A stretch of DNA of 17,051 bases from an uncultured Candidatus Saccharibacteria bacterium (GCA_948663575.1 CAPNAV010000019.1:962-18012), one strand, 5' to 3'. Positions 6,282-13,040 are shown, counted from the stretch's first letter. The notes: a model not told the origin generated them from the sequence alone. Translations and numbers: made by a program.

Positions 6282-7044
6282 GGAAGCTCATAAGGCGACG
6301 TAAGAGTAAAAATTGAAAGGTTTTGCGGTTGTTGATTCTGGCCGCCAAGCGGACAGAGCGCACGTTGTCTTGGCTAAGCAGCCAGAAAACTTTTCGTCAT
6401 TATCCGTACTTAGTTTGCCCTAGATCGGATATTCCTTATTTTGCTTCTTAAGGTACAGAGAGATCCCATAAAACCCTAAAGATGCCCTGCTGCTTTTGGC
6501 TGCAAGTGAGATTTAAAGGGTGGAAACATATTGCTACGCTAGATGATTTTTCACCTCCTTCCTCTAAAAAATGAGCAGAACAGAGCAGGATATAACTAGA
6601 TTTCTGGCAAAAATGCAACCAGTACTAGCGACCCGGGAAAATGCCGGGGATAATCCTCTTTGGGGAGGGTGGTCAGCCCAGGGGCTAGTTTTGAGCTTGG
6701 CGCATGTGCGAAATACGCTAACGGACCGGGCAAACGGACCGCAAATCACGAGCTAACGAAACTCGATTTTGACTCGAAACGAGCGACAGTTATTAAATAT
6801 GGCCCATAAAAGCGGCCCGCGTGCTACATAGCGTGACGAGCGCTTTAGCCAAAATGTCTGGCTCAGAGGCACTACTGTCATCTCTATTCGCTGATGATAT
6901 TACATGATTGACGAATTGTCAAGGCTGATTATACGAGCTCAGACGGCGAGTTAGCATTTATTACAGGAGGGAGACCCATACCTCTAGCGCAGCGTAGGCT
7001 AATTTACTAGCATAAATAAGCCCTCGCTCTGCAAAATTCTTGTC
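6282..7044. other. 760-base gene-free stretch between the ncRNA and tRNA-His
   Basis: Only a 61-codon frame on each strand overlaps here; neither has a usable ribosome site or family resemblance. Small GC-rich hairpins are scattered along the rightward strand (for example TGGCT/AGCCA near 6374-6387, CCCGG/CCGGG near 6633-6649, CGCATGTGCG near 6701-6710). Bases 6551-6560 read TCACCTCCTT, the usual anti-Shine-Dalgarno tail of 16S rRNA. It could be the body of a long RNA reading through the terminator at 6248-6281, or decayed sequence. A gap this size is unusual in a compact CPR genome. Confidence 0.5.
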
Positions 7045-7080
7045 AGAGAAAAACAGACCCTAAGGGGTCTGTTTTTCTCT
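7045..7080 (-). terminator. Perfect 16-bp terminator hairpin of tRNA-His
   Basis: The arms AGAGAAAAACAGACCC and GGGTCTGTTTTTCTCT pair perfectly around a 4-base loop. On the minus strand it starts at the last base of the tRNA-His CCA. The A and T runs make it bidirectional, so it would also end rightward transcription crossing 6282-7044. Confidence 0.9.
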
Positions 7081-7157
7081 GGGGTGGGATACTGGGATCG
7101 AACCAGCGACCTTCTGGACCACAATCAGACGCTCTAACCATCTGAGCTAATCCCACC
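7080..7157 (-). tRNA. tRNA-His (anticodon GUG)
   Basis: The minus strand gives acceptor GTGGGAT/ATCCCAC, D arm GCTC/GAGC, anticodon loop TTGTGGT (anticodon GTG), T arm GCTGG-TTCGATC-CCAGT, discriminator C73 and an encoded CCA (7082-7080). A G lies directly before the acceptor (7157) and can pair with C73, the G-1 identity element of tRNA-His. The closing pair of the anticodon stem is A31-C39 instead of a Watson-Crick pair. Confidence 0.95.
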
Positions 7158-7176
7158 ATGTGGATTACTGTGGATT

Positions 7177-7206
7177 ATTATAGCATACTTTGGTGAAACG
7201 TGGCAA
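7177..7206 (-). promoter_or_regulatory. Promoter of tRNA-His
   Basis: TTGCCA (7206-7201), an 18-base spacer ending TATGC and TATAAT (7182-7177). It shares TATGCTATAAT with the ncRNA promoter at 6145 but lacks the GGAAG that follows the -10 there. Confidence 0.75.
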
Positions 7207-7319
7207 AAATTAAACCATTATTATCGAAAATGATACTCTTACGGACTCAATGTCCAGCGTAAATATCGTTTCTACGGATTTGCTCCCGATAAAGCATATA
7301 TAGAAGCAGCACTGTGTTT

Positions 7320-8858
7320 TTATTGGAACAGGAATAGATAAGCGGCAGCACCAACAACTGCACCAAGGATAACAGTAATCAAGAGCAGTAAGAACAATGC
7401 GCCATGGGAGCGACGGCGAGCAGGAATGATGACGGTTGGTTCGGCACTGACGGGGGCGGATTTTTTGGCTTTGGAGGACTTTTTGGCAGATTTGGAGGAT
7501 TTCTTTTCGTAAATATTCTTTTTGGACTTAACGGGCTGCTCGAGAGTTTGCGCAGCGTAGATAGGGTTTTCGGTCTCTTGAGTGCGGCGAGTGGGCCCGT
7601 CGGAGAGAGGGCGTTTTTCGACAGTGACCGATTTAAGAAAGAAAGGTGAATCACCGCCAAGGGCGTAGCGGTTATTGTCTGGAGCAGGCTGGGATACGGA
7701 GTCGTCGCCAGGCTTTGATTCGGAATCGGCTGACGGTGCAGATTGAGGGCGATAATCTTCAATAATACCAAGATCGCCAGCACCAGCCGGAGCGGCGGAT
7801 GGATCAGGATTTGCCCAGATGGGAATATCGGAAAGTTGAGTATTCGCGGCGGGTTCGGGGCCGTCGGTCATGCCGTAAAAATGAATTGTTTCTTTGACAG
7901 AATCCTTGACGGGATGGCTAGGATTCATGAAATCCTCTACGCGATACGGGCGACCCTTGTCAGCCTCGGAAGCGTTTGCGGCAGCATAGCCTTTCGGAGC
8001 GAGACGGAAACGATTTTTGATAGAATCTAGAGGCTTGGTTTTTGAGGCTTTTGAAGTTTTATCCTTTTTCGCTGGTTTTGCGGAAGTAGTAGACTTTTCT
8101 GGCGAGGGGGTGAGCTTTTCTGATGATACAGGCTGCGGCGCAGACGGCTGGCTCGAGGTGGCAGGCTGAGCTGCAGGGCGAGATGGACGAATGACATCCT
8201 GGAATACACGTTGACGACGGGCGCCAGAGGTTGGCGCTGTAGGCTTGGTGACGGATGTTTTTGTGGAGGCCGAAGTCATGGCGGCGGTGGCAGCGGATTT
8301 TAAGGTGTTAATCGCGGCGGCAGTTTTCATATCGGCGGCTTTGCGTGCGCTGCTAGCCTGAGGCCTGCGATTTGTCAGCTCCCTTGAAAGGCTGATTTGA
8401 CCCTTGCGCGGGCGAATGACGTTGCGTGCAGCGGGTAATGTACCGCTCACGGAACGATTGACACTGGACGGAGCAACAACAAGCGGTTTTTTGGGGGCTA
8501 ATTTAAGGGAGGTACGGACGGAGCGCAGATTTTTATTCTGACCGTTGGCAGTTTTAAGCAACGAAGCGGCAGACGGACGGACAGATTCAAGGCGGCGCGG
8601 AGCGGCGGAATGCCGGTGCATGCTAGCGGCAGATTTATTATTAGAGGTTTTTTGCTTATCGGAAAGATTCATCTCTTGAGCGGAGGTAGCGAGATAATCA
8701 CTGAGACGACGCGTGGACTTACTGGAATACATAGCATTAATAGCATCCTTCGCAGAACGTACAGGAGTAGAAGTCGACTCGGGCGTCAGAAACTCGGCCG
8801 CAGAAGTTGCGGAATTGTCCATCTCTGGAGATTGAGTTTGGCGCTCAGTTTTGTCCAT
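7320..8858 (-). CDS. Ser/Ala/Lys/Pro-rich tail-anchored membrane protein, unknown function
   Basis: The 512-residue protein is low in complexity for most of its length: Ser, Ala, Thr, Pro, Lys and Arg dominate up to about residue 280, and the middle is more acidic. Near the C-terminus a Lys/Ser/Pro stretch (KKSSKSAKKSSKAKKSAP) leads to PARRRSHG and one strongly hydrophobic helix (about 488-511), with a two- or three-residue end. The positive residues before the helix suggest a cytoplasmic N-terminus and a membrane anchor at the C-terminus. The basic, probably disordered cytoplasmic part could bind nucleic acid or another acidic partner, but no domain is recognised. The ATG lies 3 bases after the tpiA stop, so it is almost certainly co-transcribed with tpiA. 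Only a weak AAAGG stands well upstream, so initiation may rely on coupling to the end of tpiA translation. Confidence 0.85.
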   Translation of the reverse strand: MDKTERQTQSPEMDNSATSAAEFLTPESTSTPVRSAKDAINAMYSSKSTRRLSDYLATSAQEMNLSDKQKTSNNKSAASMHRHSAAPRRLESVRPSAASLLKTANGQNKNLRSVRTSLKLAPKKPLVVAPSSVNRSVSGTLPAARNVIRPRKGQISLSRELTNRRPQASSARKAADMKTAAAINTLKSAATAAMTSASTKTSVTKPTAPTSGARRQRVFQDVIRPSRPAAQPATSSQPSAPQPVSSEKLTPSPEKSTTSAKPAKKDKTSKASKTKPLDSIKNRFRLAPKGYAAANASEADKGRPYRVEDFMNPSHPVKDSVKETIHFYGMTDGPEPAANTQLSDIPIWANPDPSAAPAGAGDLGIIEDYRPQSAPSADSESKPGDDSVSQPAPDNNRYALGGDSPFFLKSVTVEKRPLSDGPTRRTQETENPIYAAQTLEQPVKSKKNIYEKKSSKSAKKSSKAKKSAPVSAEPTVIIPARRRSHGALFLLLLITVILGAVVGAAAYLFLFQ

Positions 8859-8861
8859 GTG

Positions 8862-9632
8862 TTACGATTTTACCTTTTTTGCAATTTCGATAATTTCAGT
8901 GAATTGGTCAGCAATGAGACTGGCGCCGCCAATGAGTAGACCGTTGACGCCAGGTACGGTGAGATATGCTCCGGCATTAGTAGGTTTGACGCTACCGCCA
9001 TATAATATTGGGATGTTTTCGCCAACTTCTTGGCCAAAGTGCTCATTTAAGGTCTGGCGAATAAACTGAATAATTGATGCGATCTCGTCTGGTGAGGCGA
9101 GGCGAGCATCACTAGTAGTACTGATAGCCCAAACTGGCTCGTAGGCGACGATAACTTTAGTGATATCCTCAGCAGAAACTCCAGAAAGACCACCAAGGAG
9201 CTGGTCGCGCAAGACGTCGTAAGTTTCGCCGAAAGTGCGCTCGGTGTCGGTCTCGCCGATACAAAGGATAGGAGTAATTTGGTTACGCAACGCTGATGCG
9301 ACTGACGAGCGAATTTGCTTATCGCTCTCATGAAAGAGATGTCGACGTTCAGAATGACCGATAATACAATAATCCGCGATGCCGCGAAGCTGAGTAAAAG
9401 ACACTTCACCAGTAAAGGCACCAAAATCGTGGGGATTGGCAGTTTGAGCAGCAAGACGGATTTTCTTACGATCAATCTGGAGAGAGAGCGGTTGAAGGGC
9501 GATTAAAGATGGCGCAACGATTACCTCGATATCACGATAAGCATGCGTACGCTGCAAAAGCTTATGTAAATAGACGGAAGATTCGCCCACGGAGAAATTC
9601 ATCTTCCAGTTGCCCACGACATATGATTTCAT
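8862..9632 (-). CDS. tpiA: Triosephosphate isomerase
   Basis: This enzyme interconverts dihydroxyacetone phosphate and glyceraldehyde 3-phosphate in glycolysis. The 256-residue protein has the full set of family marks: NWKMN (residues 8-12, with the substrate-binding Lys10), GHSERR with the catalytic His93, AYEPVWAI with the catalytic Glu165, YGGSVKPTNA (211-220) and GLLIGGASL near the end. Length is normal for bacteria. The flexible loop 6 after the catalytic Glu reads ISTTSDARLAS where most enzymes have IGTG, so the lid may be altered. It is the first gene of a two-gene unit with the tail-anchored protein ending at 7320. The ATG is 6 nt from a TATAAT box, so the mRNA should be leaderless. 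Confidence 0.97.
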   Translation of the reverse strand: MKSYVVGNWKMNFSVGESSVYLHKLLQRTHAYRDIEVIVAPSLIALQPLSLQIDRKKIRLAAQTANPHDFGAFTGEVSFTQLRGIADYCIIGHSERRHLFHESDKQIRSSVASALRNQITPILCIGETDTERTFGETYDVLRDQLLGGLSGVSAEDITKVIVAYEPVWAISTTSDARLASPDEIASIIQFIRQTLNEHFGQEVGENIPILYGGSVKPTNAGAYLTVPGVNGLLIGGASLIADQFTEIIEIAKKVKS

Positions 9633-9638
9633 ATGCTT

Positions 9639-9647
9639 ATTATAGCA
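9639..9647 (-). promoter_or_regulatory. Extended -10 promoter of tpiA, leaderless
   Basis: On the minus strand TGC-TATAAT (-10 at 9644-9639) is followed by AAGCAT and the ATG at 9632. No Shine-Dalgarno site fits in the 6-nt gap, and the -35 region (TTCTAA at 17 bases) is weak. Confidence 0.75.
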
Positions 9648-9788
9648 CAGTTGGCGAGGTTTTAGAAACTCTTATTTAATTCGTCTATGCTAATATATAG
9701 ACGTAGTGCTACCTTCTTAGACAATGAGAAAAGGCTCATTTTGTTAAGATCAATCTAATCTAGTCATAGTAGGGTCAATATAGCATAG

Positions 9789-10157
9789 CAAAAAGCCCTG
9801 AGTGAAATTACGAGAGATATATTCTCGATGAAAGAGTGCTATTTGGTGAGCGATGATAATAAAGATGGAACAACCAATGCAAACGTAGGCGTCACACTTC
9901 CTGAGGGGCTAAATGCCACACACAATACCAGCCTGTCACCGCTTTTTCTGAATCGTGCCGGCGATACAGAAATATGGCCCAATACAGCCATGTGGCACGG
10001 TTCTAGTGGTCTTTTCAGTTCTAAAACAGCTTGTGCAGAAAGAGGTGCATATTACTTTCAGTATGAACAAGCAAAAGTCATTCCCTCTAACTACTGGAAT
10101 AGCGACCGCGTCAGCGCTTGGTCCCTCCGCTGCCTAGTCTCTACTAATAATGGATAA
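9789..10157 (+). pseudogene. Truncated FISUMP/lectin-like surface-protein fragment
   Basis: The frame is open from 9789 (no start until ATG 9828) and ends in three consecutive stops TAA TGA TAG. The peptide resembles, from memory, the C-terminal half of large CPR/TM7 surface proteins with FISUMP- or lectin-like domains. It has VTLPEGLNAT, LSPLFL, WPNTAMWHGSSGLFSS, GAYYFQYEQAKVIPSNYW and a terminal AWSLRCLVS, matching the family ending of the Y/W-S-x-RC type. A full protein would have several hundred residues plus a signal peptide, none of which is present. No ribosome site precedes the ATG. It is most simply a 5'-truncated remnant, though a rightward terminator just downstream shows that the transcription unit end survives. 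An independent 109-residue gene is the alternative. Confidence 0.55.
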
Positions 10158-10309
10158 TGATAGGGAGATTTACGGCTTGTCGCTTAATTGAGAGGTTAAT
10201 GCGTTTATTTCTAGCAAGAGCGCAAACGTAGCGCAGCGAGAAGCTCTGAGAAAATTAGCCTCAATGAAAGAATGCTGGGGCATAATGTACTGGTAGTGGT
10301 AAATATGAG

Positions 10310-10343
10310 AATCCTTCAGCGGGAAATATGCTGGGGGATTTTT
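10310..10343 (+). terminator. Rightward terminator after the FISUMP-like fragment
   Basis: Arms AATCCTTCAGC (10310-10320) and GCTGGGGGATT (10330-10340) form 11 pairs including two U-G, then TTTTT. The wobbles would be A-C mismatches in leftward RNA, so the hairpin works rightward and belongs to the fragment, not to the convergent gene ending at 10349. The stretch 10158-10309 holds no gene that I can see. Confidence 0.75.
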
Positions 10344-10348
10344 GTTGG

Positions 10349-11131
10349 TTATTTAATGATGCCAAGGACGCCGCGGAGCGCATAGAGCGTATCCTCATGA
10401 GACCGAACGGTGATAGTATCGATGCCCATTTCCACGACGGGATAATCGTTGCCGCCAGGTTGAGTCATGTCACCGAAATAGAGAACTTCGGATTTTTTAG
10501 CAGAAAGCTCCTCGAGGAGATGAGTCATACCAAAACGCTTGTTCATACCAGGAGCAGCAACATTGATAGAGGTGGTGCCGCCGATTTCGTAGAGAAAATC
10601 GGGGAGTTTGTCACGGCATTTGGCAACGATGGCTTGGCGCTTCTTGAGATCTGGATCCCAGGCGTACTTAGCGTCGGTACTAGCTTTTTGGCCGAGAGCA
10701 GAAAAAGTAACCTGAGAGAGGCGATTTTCGATAATTTCGTCATCTGGAGCCAATTTGTCGGCTTCCCAAAAGCCTAATTCCCTAGCGGATTCCTCGATAA
10801 CTGTTGTAATTTTTACAATATCCTCATCTTGGAGCGGAAAATTATAGATTTGTTGCCAATCGTTATTTTGAAATTTATAATATTGTGTGCCCTGAGCAAC
10901 GAAGAGGTGGAGATGGGCAAAATCTTCGGGCATAGCGCCAGCTGTCTTGAGAGGGTTGACAATCTGAATAAGAAACTGCTCGAATTTTTGGCCAGAGATA
11001 GGGCAGATTTCGAAATGTTTAAGACACTCCTTCAAAACTTCGGCGATCTCTGGTGGAATAGGGGTCTTGGCAATATTAAGAGTTTGGTCAATATCAAAAC
11101 TCAGAATGCGTTTTTTAATGATTTCAGGCAT
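10349..11131 (-). CDS. HAD-superfamily phosphomannomutase (PMM2-type)
   Basis: Likely interconverts mannose 6-phosphate and mannose 1-phosphate (possibly also the glucose phosphates), feeding nucleotide-sugar synthesis for surface glycans. The 260 residues show the HAD motifs: DIDQT at 13-17 (nucleophile Asp13 and acid/base Asp15), CPISGQ with Ser46, NKRFGMTHLL with the conserved Lys, and YFGDMTQPGGND, almost the PMM2 signature GDKTxPGGND. GGTTSINVAAPGMNKR matches the substrate region of the same family. Length is close to human PMM2 (246). This is the eukaryote-like alpha-PMM fold, not the usual bacterial ManB/AlgC fold. The start at 11131 is fixed by GGAGG only 4 nt upstream, and the mRNA has a leader, unlike tpiA and tyrS. 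A general HAD-IIB sugar phosphatase is the alternative. Confidence 0.88.
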   Translation of the reverse strand: MPEIIKKRILSFDIDQTLNIAKTPIPPEIAEVLKECLKHFEICPISGQKFEQFLIQIVNPLKTAGAMPEDFAHLHLFVAQGTQYYKFQNNDWQQIYNFPLQDEDIVKITTVIEESARELGFWEADKLAPDDEIIENRLSQVTFSALGQKASTDAKYAWDPDLKKRQAIVAKCRDKLPDFLYEIGGTTSINVAAPGMNKRFGMTHLLEELSAKKSEVLYFGDMTQPGGNDYPVVEMGIDTITVRSHEDTLYALRGVLGIIK

Positions 11132-11151
11132 GTTTCCTCCACATTTTTTCT

Positions 11152-11162
11152 ATTATATTATA
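11152..11162 (-). promoter_or_regulatory. -10 region of the phosphomannomutase gene
   Basis: Two overlapping TATAAT boxes (11162-11157 and 11157-11152 on the minus strand) stand 20-30 bases before the ATG, with the GGAGG ribosome site (11140-11136) between. No clear -35 box. Confidence 0.6.
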
Positions 11163-11181
11163 GAACAAACAAAAAGGTAAT

Positions 11182-11207
11182 GCGCCCGCCAAGTTATTGG
11201 CAGGCGC
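11182..11207 (-). terminator. Leftward terminator of the small unknown gene
   Basis: Arms of 11 bases (GCGCC-x-GCCAA and TTGGC-x-GGCGC) with a 4-base loop. The central position is U-G in the leftward RNA but C-A in the rightward one, so the element is oriented leftward. A T-run (CTTTTTG) follows 5 bases after the stem. Confidence 0.65.
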
Positions 11208-11288
11208 GAGCTGTAAAAAGTCCTAAATGAACTCAATTCTCAAAACGCGGTGATTATGATGGGTTACCCAGTAAAGAGTATCCCGCTC

Positions 11289-11522
11289 CTACATACTTTC
11301 GAGCTCGGCAGTCAGATCTGTGCGAAAAATAGTTTCACAGCCATGCTTGCGCAATCTTCGGCGCATTTTCTTGCTGGTCCACCTGCCACATATGACGATG
11401 ACGGGTCTATTTGCAATCTCCAAGTACATCTGTGTACGATCGATCTCTTCCGTCACGGCTATTGGATAACTGAGACCGCCATAGCCATCAATTACGATAA
11501 TCTTTCGTTGTCTTTTTTCCAT
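11289..11522 (-). CDS. Small basic protein of unknown function (77 aa)
   Basis: The start at 11522 (MEKRQRKIIVIDGYGG) is chosen because GGAGG stands 10 nt upstream. An upstream in-frame TTG at 11585 would put that site inside the gene and add a poor-quality N-terminus. The protein opens with a hydrophobic strand followed by a Gly-rich turn (KIIVIDGYGG). It has a second strand (RPVIVICGRW), then a helix full of Lys/Arg (SKKMRRRLRKHGC) and an acidic end. This strand-turn-helix pattern suggests a minimal alpha/beta fold with a basic, perhaps nucleic-acid-binding helix, but I recognise no family. The strong promoter (with GGAAG after the -10), an approximately 118-nt leader and a terminator all support a real gene. 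Confidence 0.7.
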   Translation of the reverse strand: MEKRQRKIIVIDGYGGLSYPIAVTEEIDRTQMYLEIANRPVIVICGRWTSKKMRRRLRKHGCETIFRTDLTAELESM

Positions 11523-11646
11523 TTTCTCAATCCCTCCGTTTTCTGATTTTCTGTTTTTCTGAATCGGCATGACATAGCTATCCAAAGTTAATTTGGACTA
11601 TTTCTAGAATGTACTCAAGCTAACTGAGAATAGCGAGCCTACTTCC

Positions 11647-11675
11647 ATTGTAGCATACTATTGCTGTTTTGTCAA
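11647..11675 (-). promoter_or_regulatory. Near-consensus sigma70 promoter of the 77-aa gene
   Basis: TTGACA (11675-11670), a 17-base spacer ending TATGC, TACAAT (11652-11647), then GGAAG: the same architecture as 1734, 3907 and 6145. The leader runs to 11523 and has only a small hairpin (CCAAA/TTTGG, about 11581-11595). Confidence 0.85.
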
Positions 11676-11737
11676 TATTTTTTATGTTTTTCTTGTATAT
11701 TCTGCAAAAATATTAGCATGGTAACTCGGCTTTTTGG

Positions 11738-11746
11738 TGATATAAT
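11738..11746 (+). promoter_or_regulatory. Extended -10 promoter of tyrS, leaderless
   Basis: TGA-TATAAT ends 6 nt before the ATG at 11753. No ribosome site and no good -35 box. Confidence 0.75.
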
Positions 11747-11752
11747 TAGATT

Positions 11753-12979
11753 ATGAAACTATCAGAGGAATTAATTTGGCGAGGATTCTCGGCCGAGACA
11801 ACAATCAAAGATCCAACAGAACTTGACAATAGAGCGTCGAAAAAGTTTTATTGGGGGGCGGATCCTTCGGCTGATTCCCTGACGATTGGAAACTTGGCGG
11901 CGGCGATGATGTGTGCGTGCTTTGTGCGGCATGGATACGAGCCATATCTTTTGGTGGGCGGGGCGACAGGGCAGATTGGCGACCCAAAGGAAAACGGAGA
12001 GCGAGATCTGAAATCTCTTGATGAGGTTGAGCATAATAAGAAGTGCATTGGCGAGCAGATGAAGCAGATTTTGGGTCAGGGGGCAACCTTAGTTGATAAC
12101 TATGATTGGTTTAAGGATATAAATTACCTAGATTTCTTGCGCGAAGTAGGGAAAAATTTCTCGATGACACAGCTCTTGGATCGGCAATTTGTGCAAAATC
12201 GCATTGGTGAAGGTGGAAGTGGGATCTCTTACGCGGAGTTTTCTTATACTCTGATTCAAGGGTATGATTTCTTGCATTTGTATCGTAGATATGGAGTCGA
12301 TTTGCAACTTTGTGGGGCAGATCAGTTTGGTAACTGCTCAAGTGGGATTCATCTGATTAAACGGCTCGAGGGGGCGACGGCTGATGCTTGGAGTACGCCG
12401 CTGATTATTGATCCAGCAACAGGACGGAAGTTTGGTAAATCAGAGGGTAATGCAATTTGGCTGACGAGTAGGGATAACGGCTCTGGGAATTATACTTCGG
12501 TGTTTGATTTTTATCAGTTCTGGCTGAATCAAGCGGATACGGCAGTGGAATATTTGTTGAAGATTTACACTTTGATTGAGCAGAATGAGATGGAACAGAT
12601 TATGGCAGCACAAAATGAGCACCCAGAGCAGCGAATTGCGCAAAAGGCGCTAGCAAAAGGTGTAACAGAGGTGGTGCATGGCGCAGAAAAAGCGGCGGCG
12701 GTCATTGGACTGACGGAGAGACTGTTTGAGGGGTGCTTAGAAGAGTTGGCTGAGGATGAAATTCTGGAAATGAGTGAATATTTGGCAGTAGCAAAGCGAG
12801 GAATAGGGATGTTTGAGGCGTTAGTAGAGACTGGGCTGGCGAGCAGCAAAACTGAGGCGCGAAAGTTGGCAGCTGCGGGGGCGATTAGTATCAATGGCAC
12901 CAAGGTAACAGAGGATGTGGCAGTCAATCAAGTAGCATTATTGAAACGCGGAAAGAATAGATTCGCTGTTATAAAATAG
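11753..12979 (+). CDS. tyrS: Tyrosyl-tRNA synthetase
   Basis: Charges tRNA-Tyr with tyrosine in the cytoplasm. The 408-residue protein has the class I TyrRS layout. The nucleotide-binding start is YWGADPSADSLTIGNL (residues 33-48), and LVGGATGQIGDP follows at 67-78. The tyrosine pocket has FSYTLIQGYDFLHL and QLCGADQFGN, the KMSKS-type loop is KFGKS (226-230), and an S4 RNA-binding domain spans about 345-405 (TGLASSKTEARKLAAAGAISINGTKV). The HIGH motif reads TIGN: both histidines that contact ATP in well-studied TyrRS are replaced (His to Thr44 and His to Asn47). This is likely a lineage variant, since everything else is intact. No T-box or other leader is possible because the ATG is 6 nt from the -10 box. 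The PBP gene follows in the same direction after 68 bases, with its own promoter. Confidence 0.97.
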   Translation: MKLSEELIWRGFSAETTIKDPTELDNRASKKFYWGADPSADSLTIGNLAAAMMCACFVRHGYEPYLLVGGATGQIGDPKENGERDLKSLDEVEHNKKCIGEQMKQILGQGATLVDNYDWFKDINYLDFLREVGKNFSMTQLLDRQFVQNRIGEGGSGISYAEFSYTLIQGYDFLHLYRRYGVDLQLCGADQFGNCSSGIHLIKRLEGATADAWSTPLIIDPATGRKFGKSEGNAIWLTSRDNGSGNYTSVFDFYQFWLNQADTAVEYLLKIYTLIEQNEMEQIMAAQNEHPEQRIAQKALAKGVTEVVHGAEKAAAVIGLTERLFEGCLEELAEDEILEMSEYLAVAKRGIGMFEALVETGLASSKTEARKLAAAGAISINGTKVTEDVAVNQVALLKRGKNRFAVIK

Positions 12980-13031
12980 ATTGCACCGCATTCTTACATT
13001 TTCGTTATTTTTCGGTGTAAATCGTGATGCG

Positions 13032-13040
13032 TGTTATAAT
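13032..13040 (+). promoter_or_regulatory. Extended -10 promoter of the PBP gene, leaderless
   Basis: TGT-TATAAT ends 7 nt before the ATG at 13048. The intervening ATAAGGT contains AAGG, but it is too close to the ATG to be a normal ribosome site. No terminator separates tyrS from it, so read-through may add to expression. Confidence 0.75.

Noticed and set aside
6564..6756. Overlapping 61-codon frames on both strands in the gene-free region
   Set aside because: No ribosome site before either start, no recognisable protein features and no supporting promoter; probably chance.
6180..7044. tmRNA, RNase P RNA, SRP RNA, 6S RNA or group I/II intron
   Set aside because: None of the conserved cores I know (TTCGA T-arm with CCA and tag peptide, GAGGAAAGTC, GGTCAGG...GGAA SRP loop, intron domain V or P7) was found on either strand by eye.
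10178..10309. Decayed extra copy of the FISUMP-like fragment or of the RNA near 6990 (shared TAGCGCAGCG)
   Set aside because: Similarity is limited to short words such as ATGAAAGARTGCT and one 10-mer; not enough to claim homology.
11523..11585. Start of the 77-aa protein at TTG 11585
   Set aside because: A GGAGG site inside this extension fits the ATG at 11522; no ribosome site precedes the TTG.
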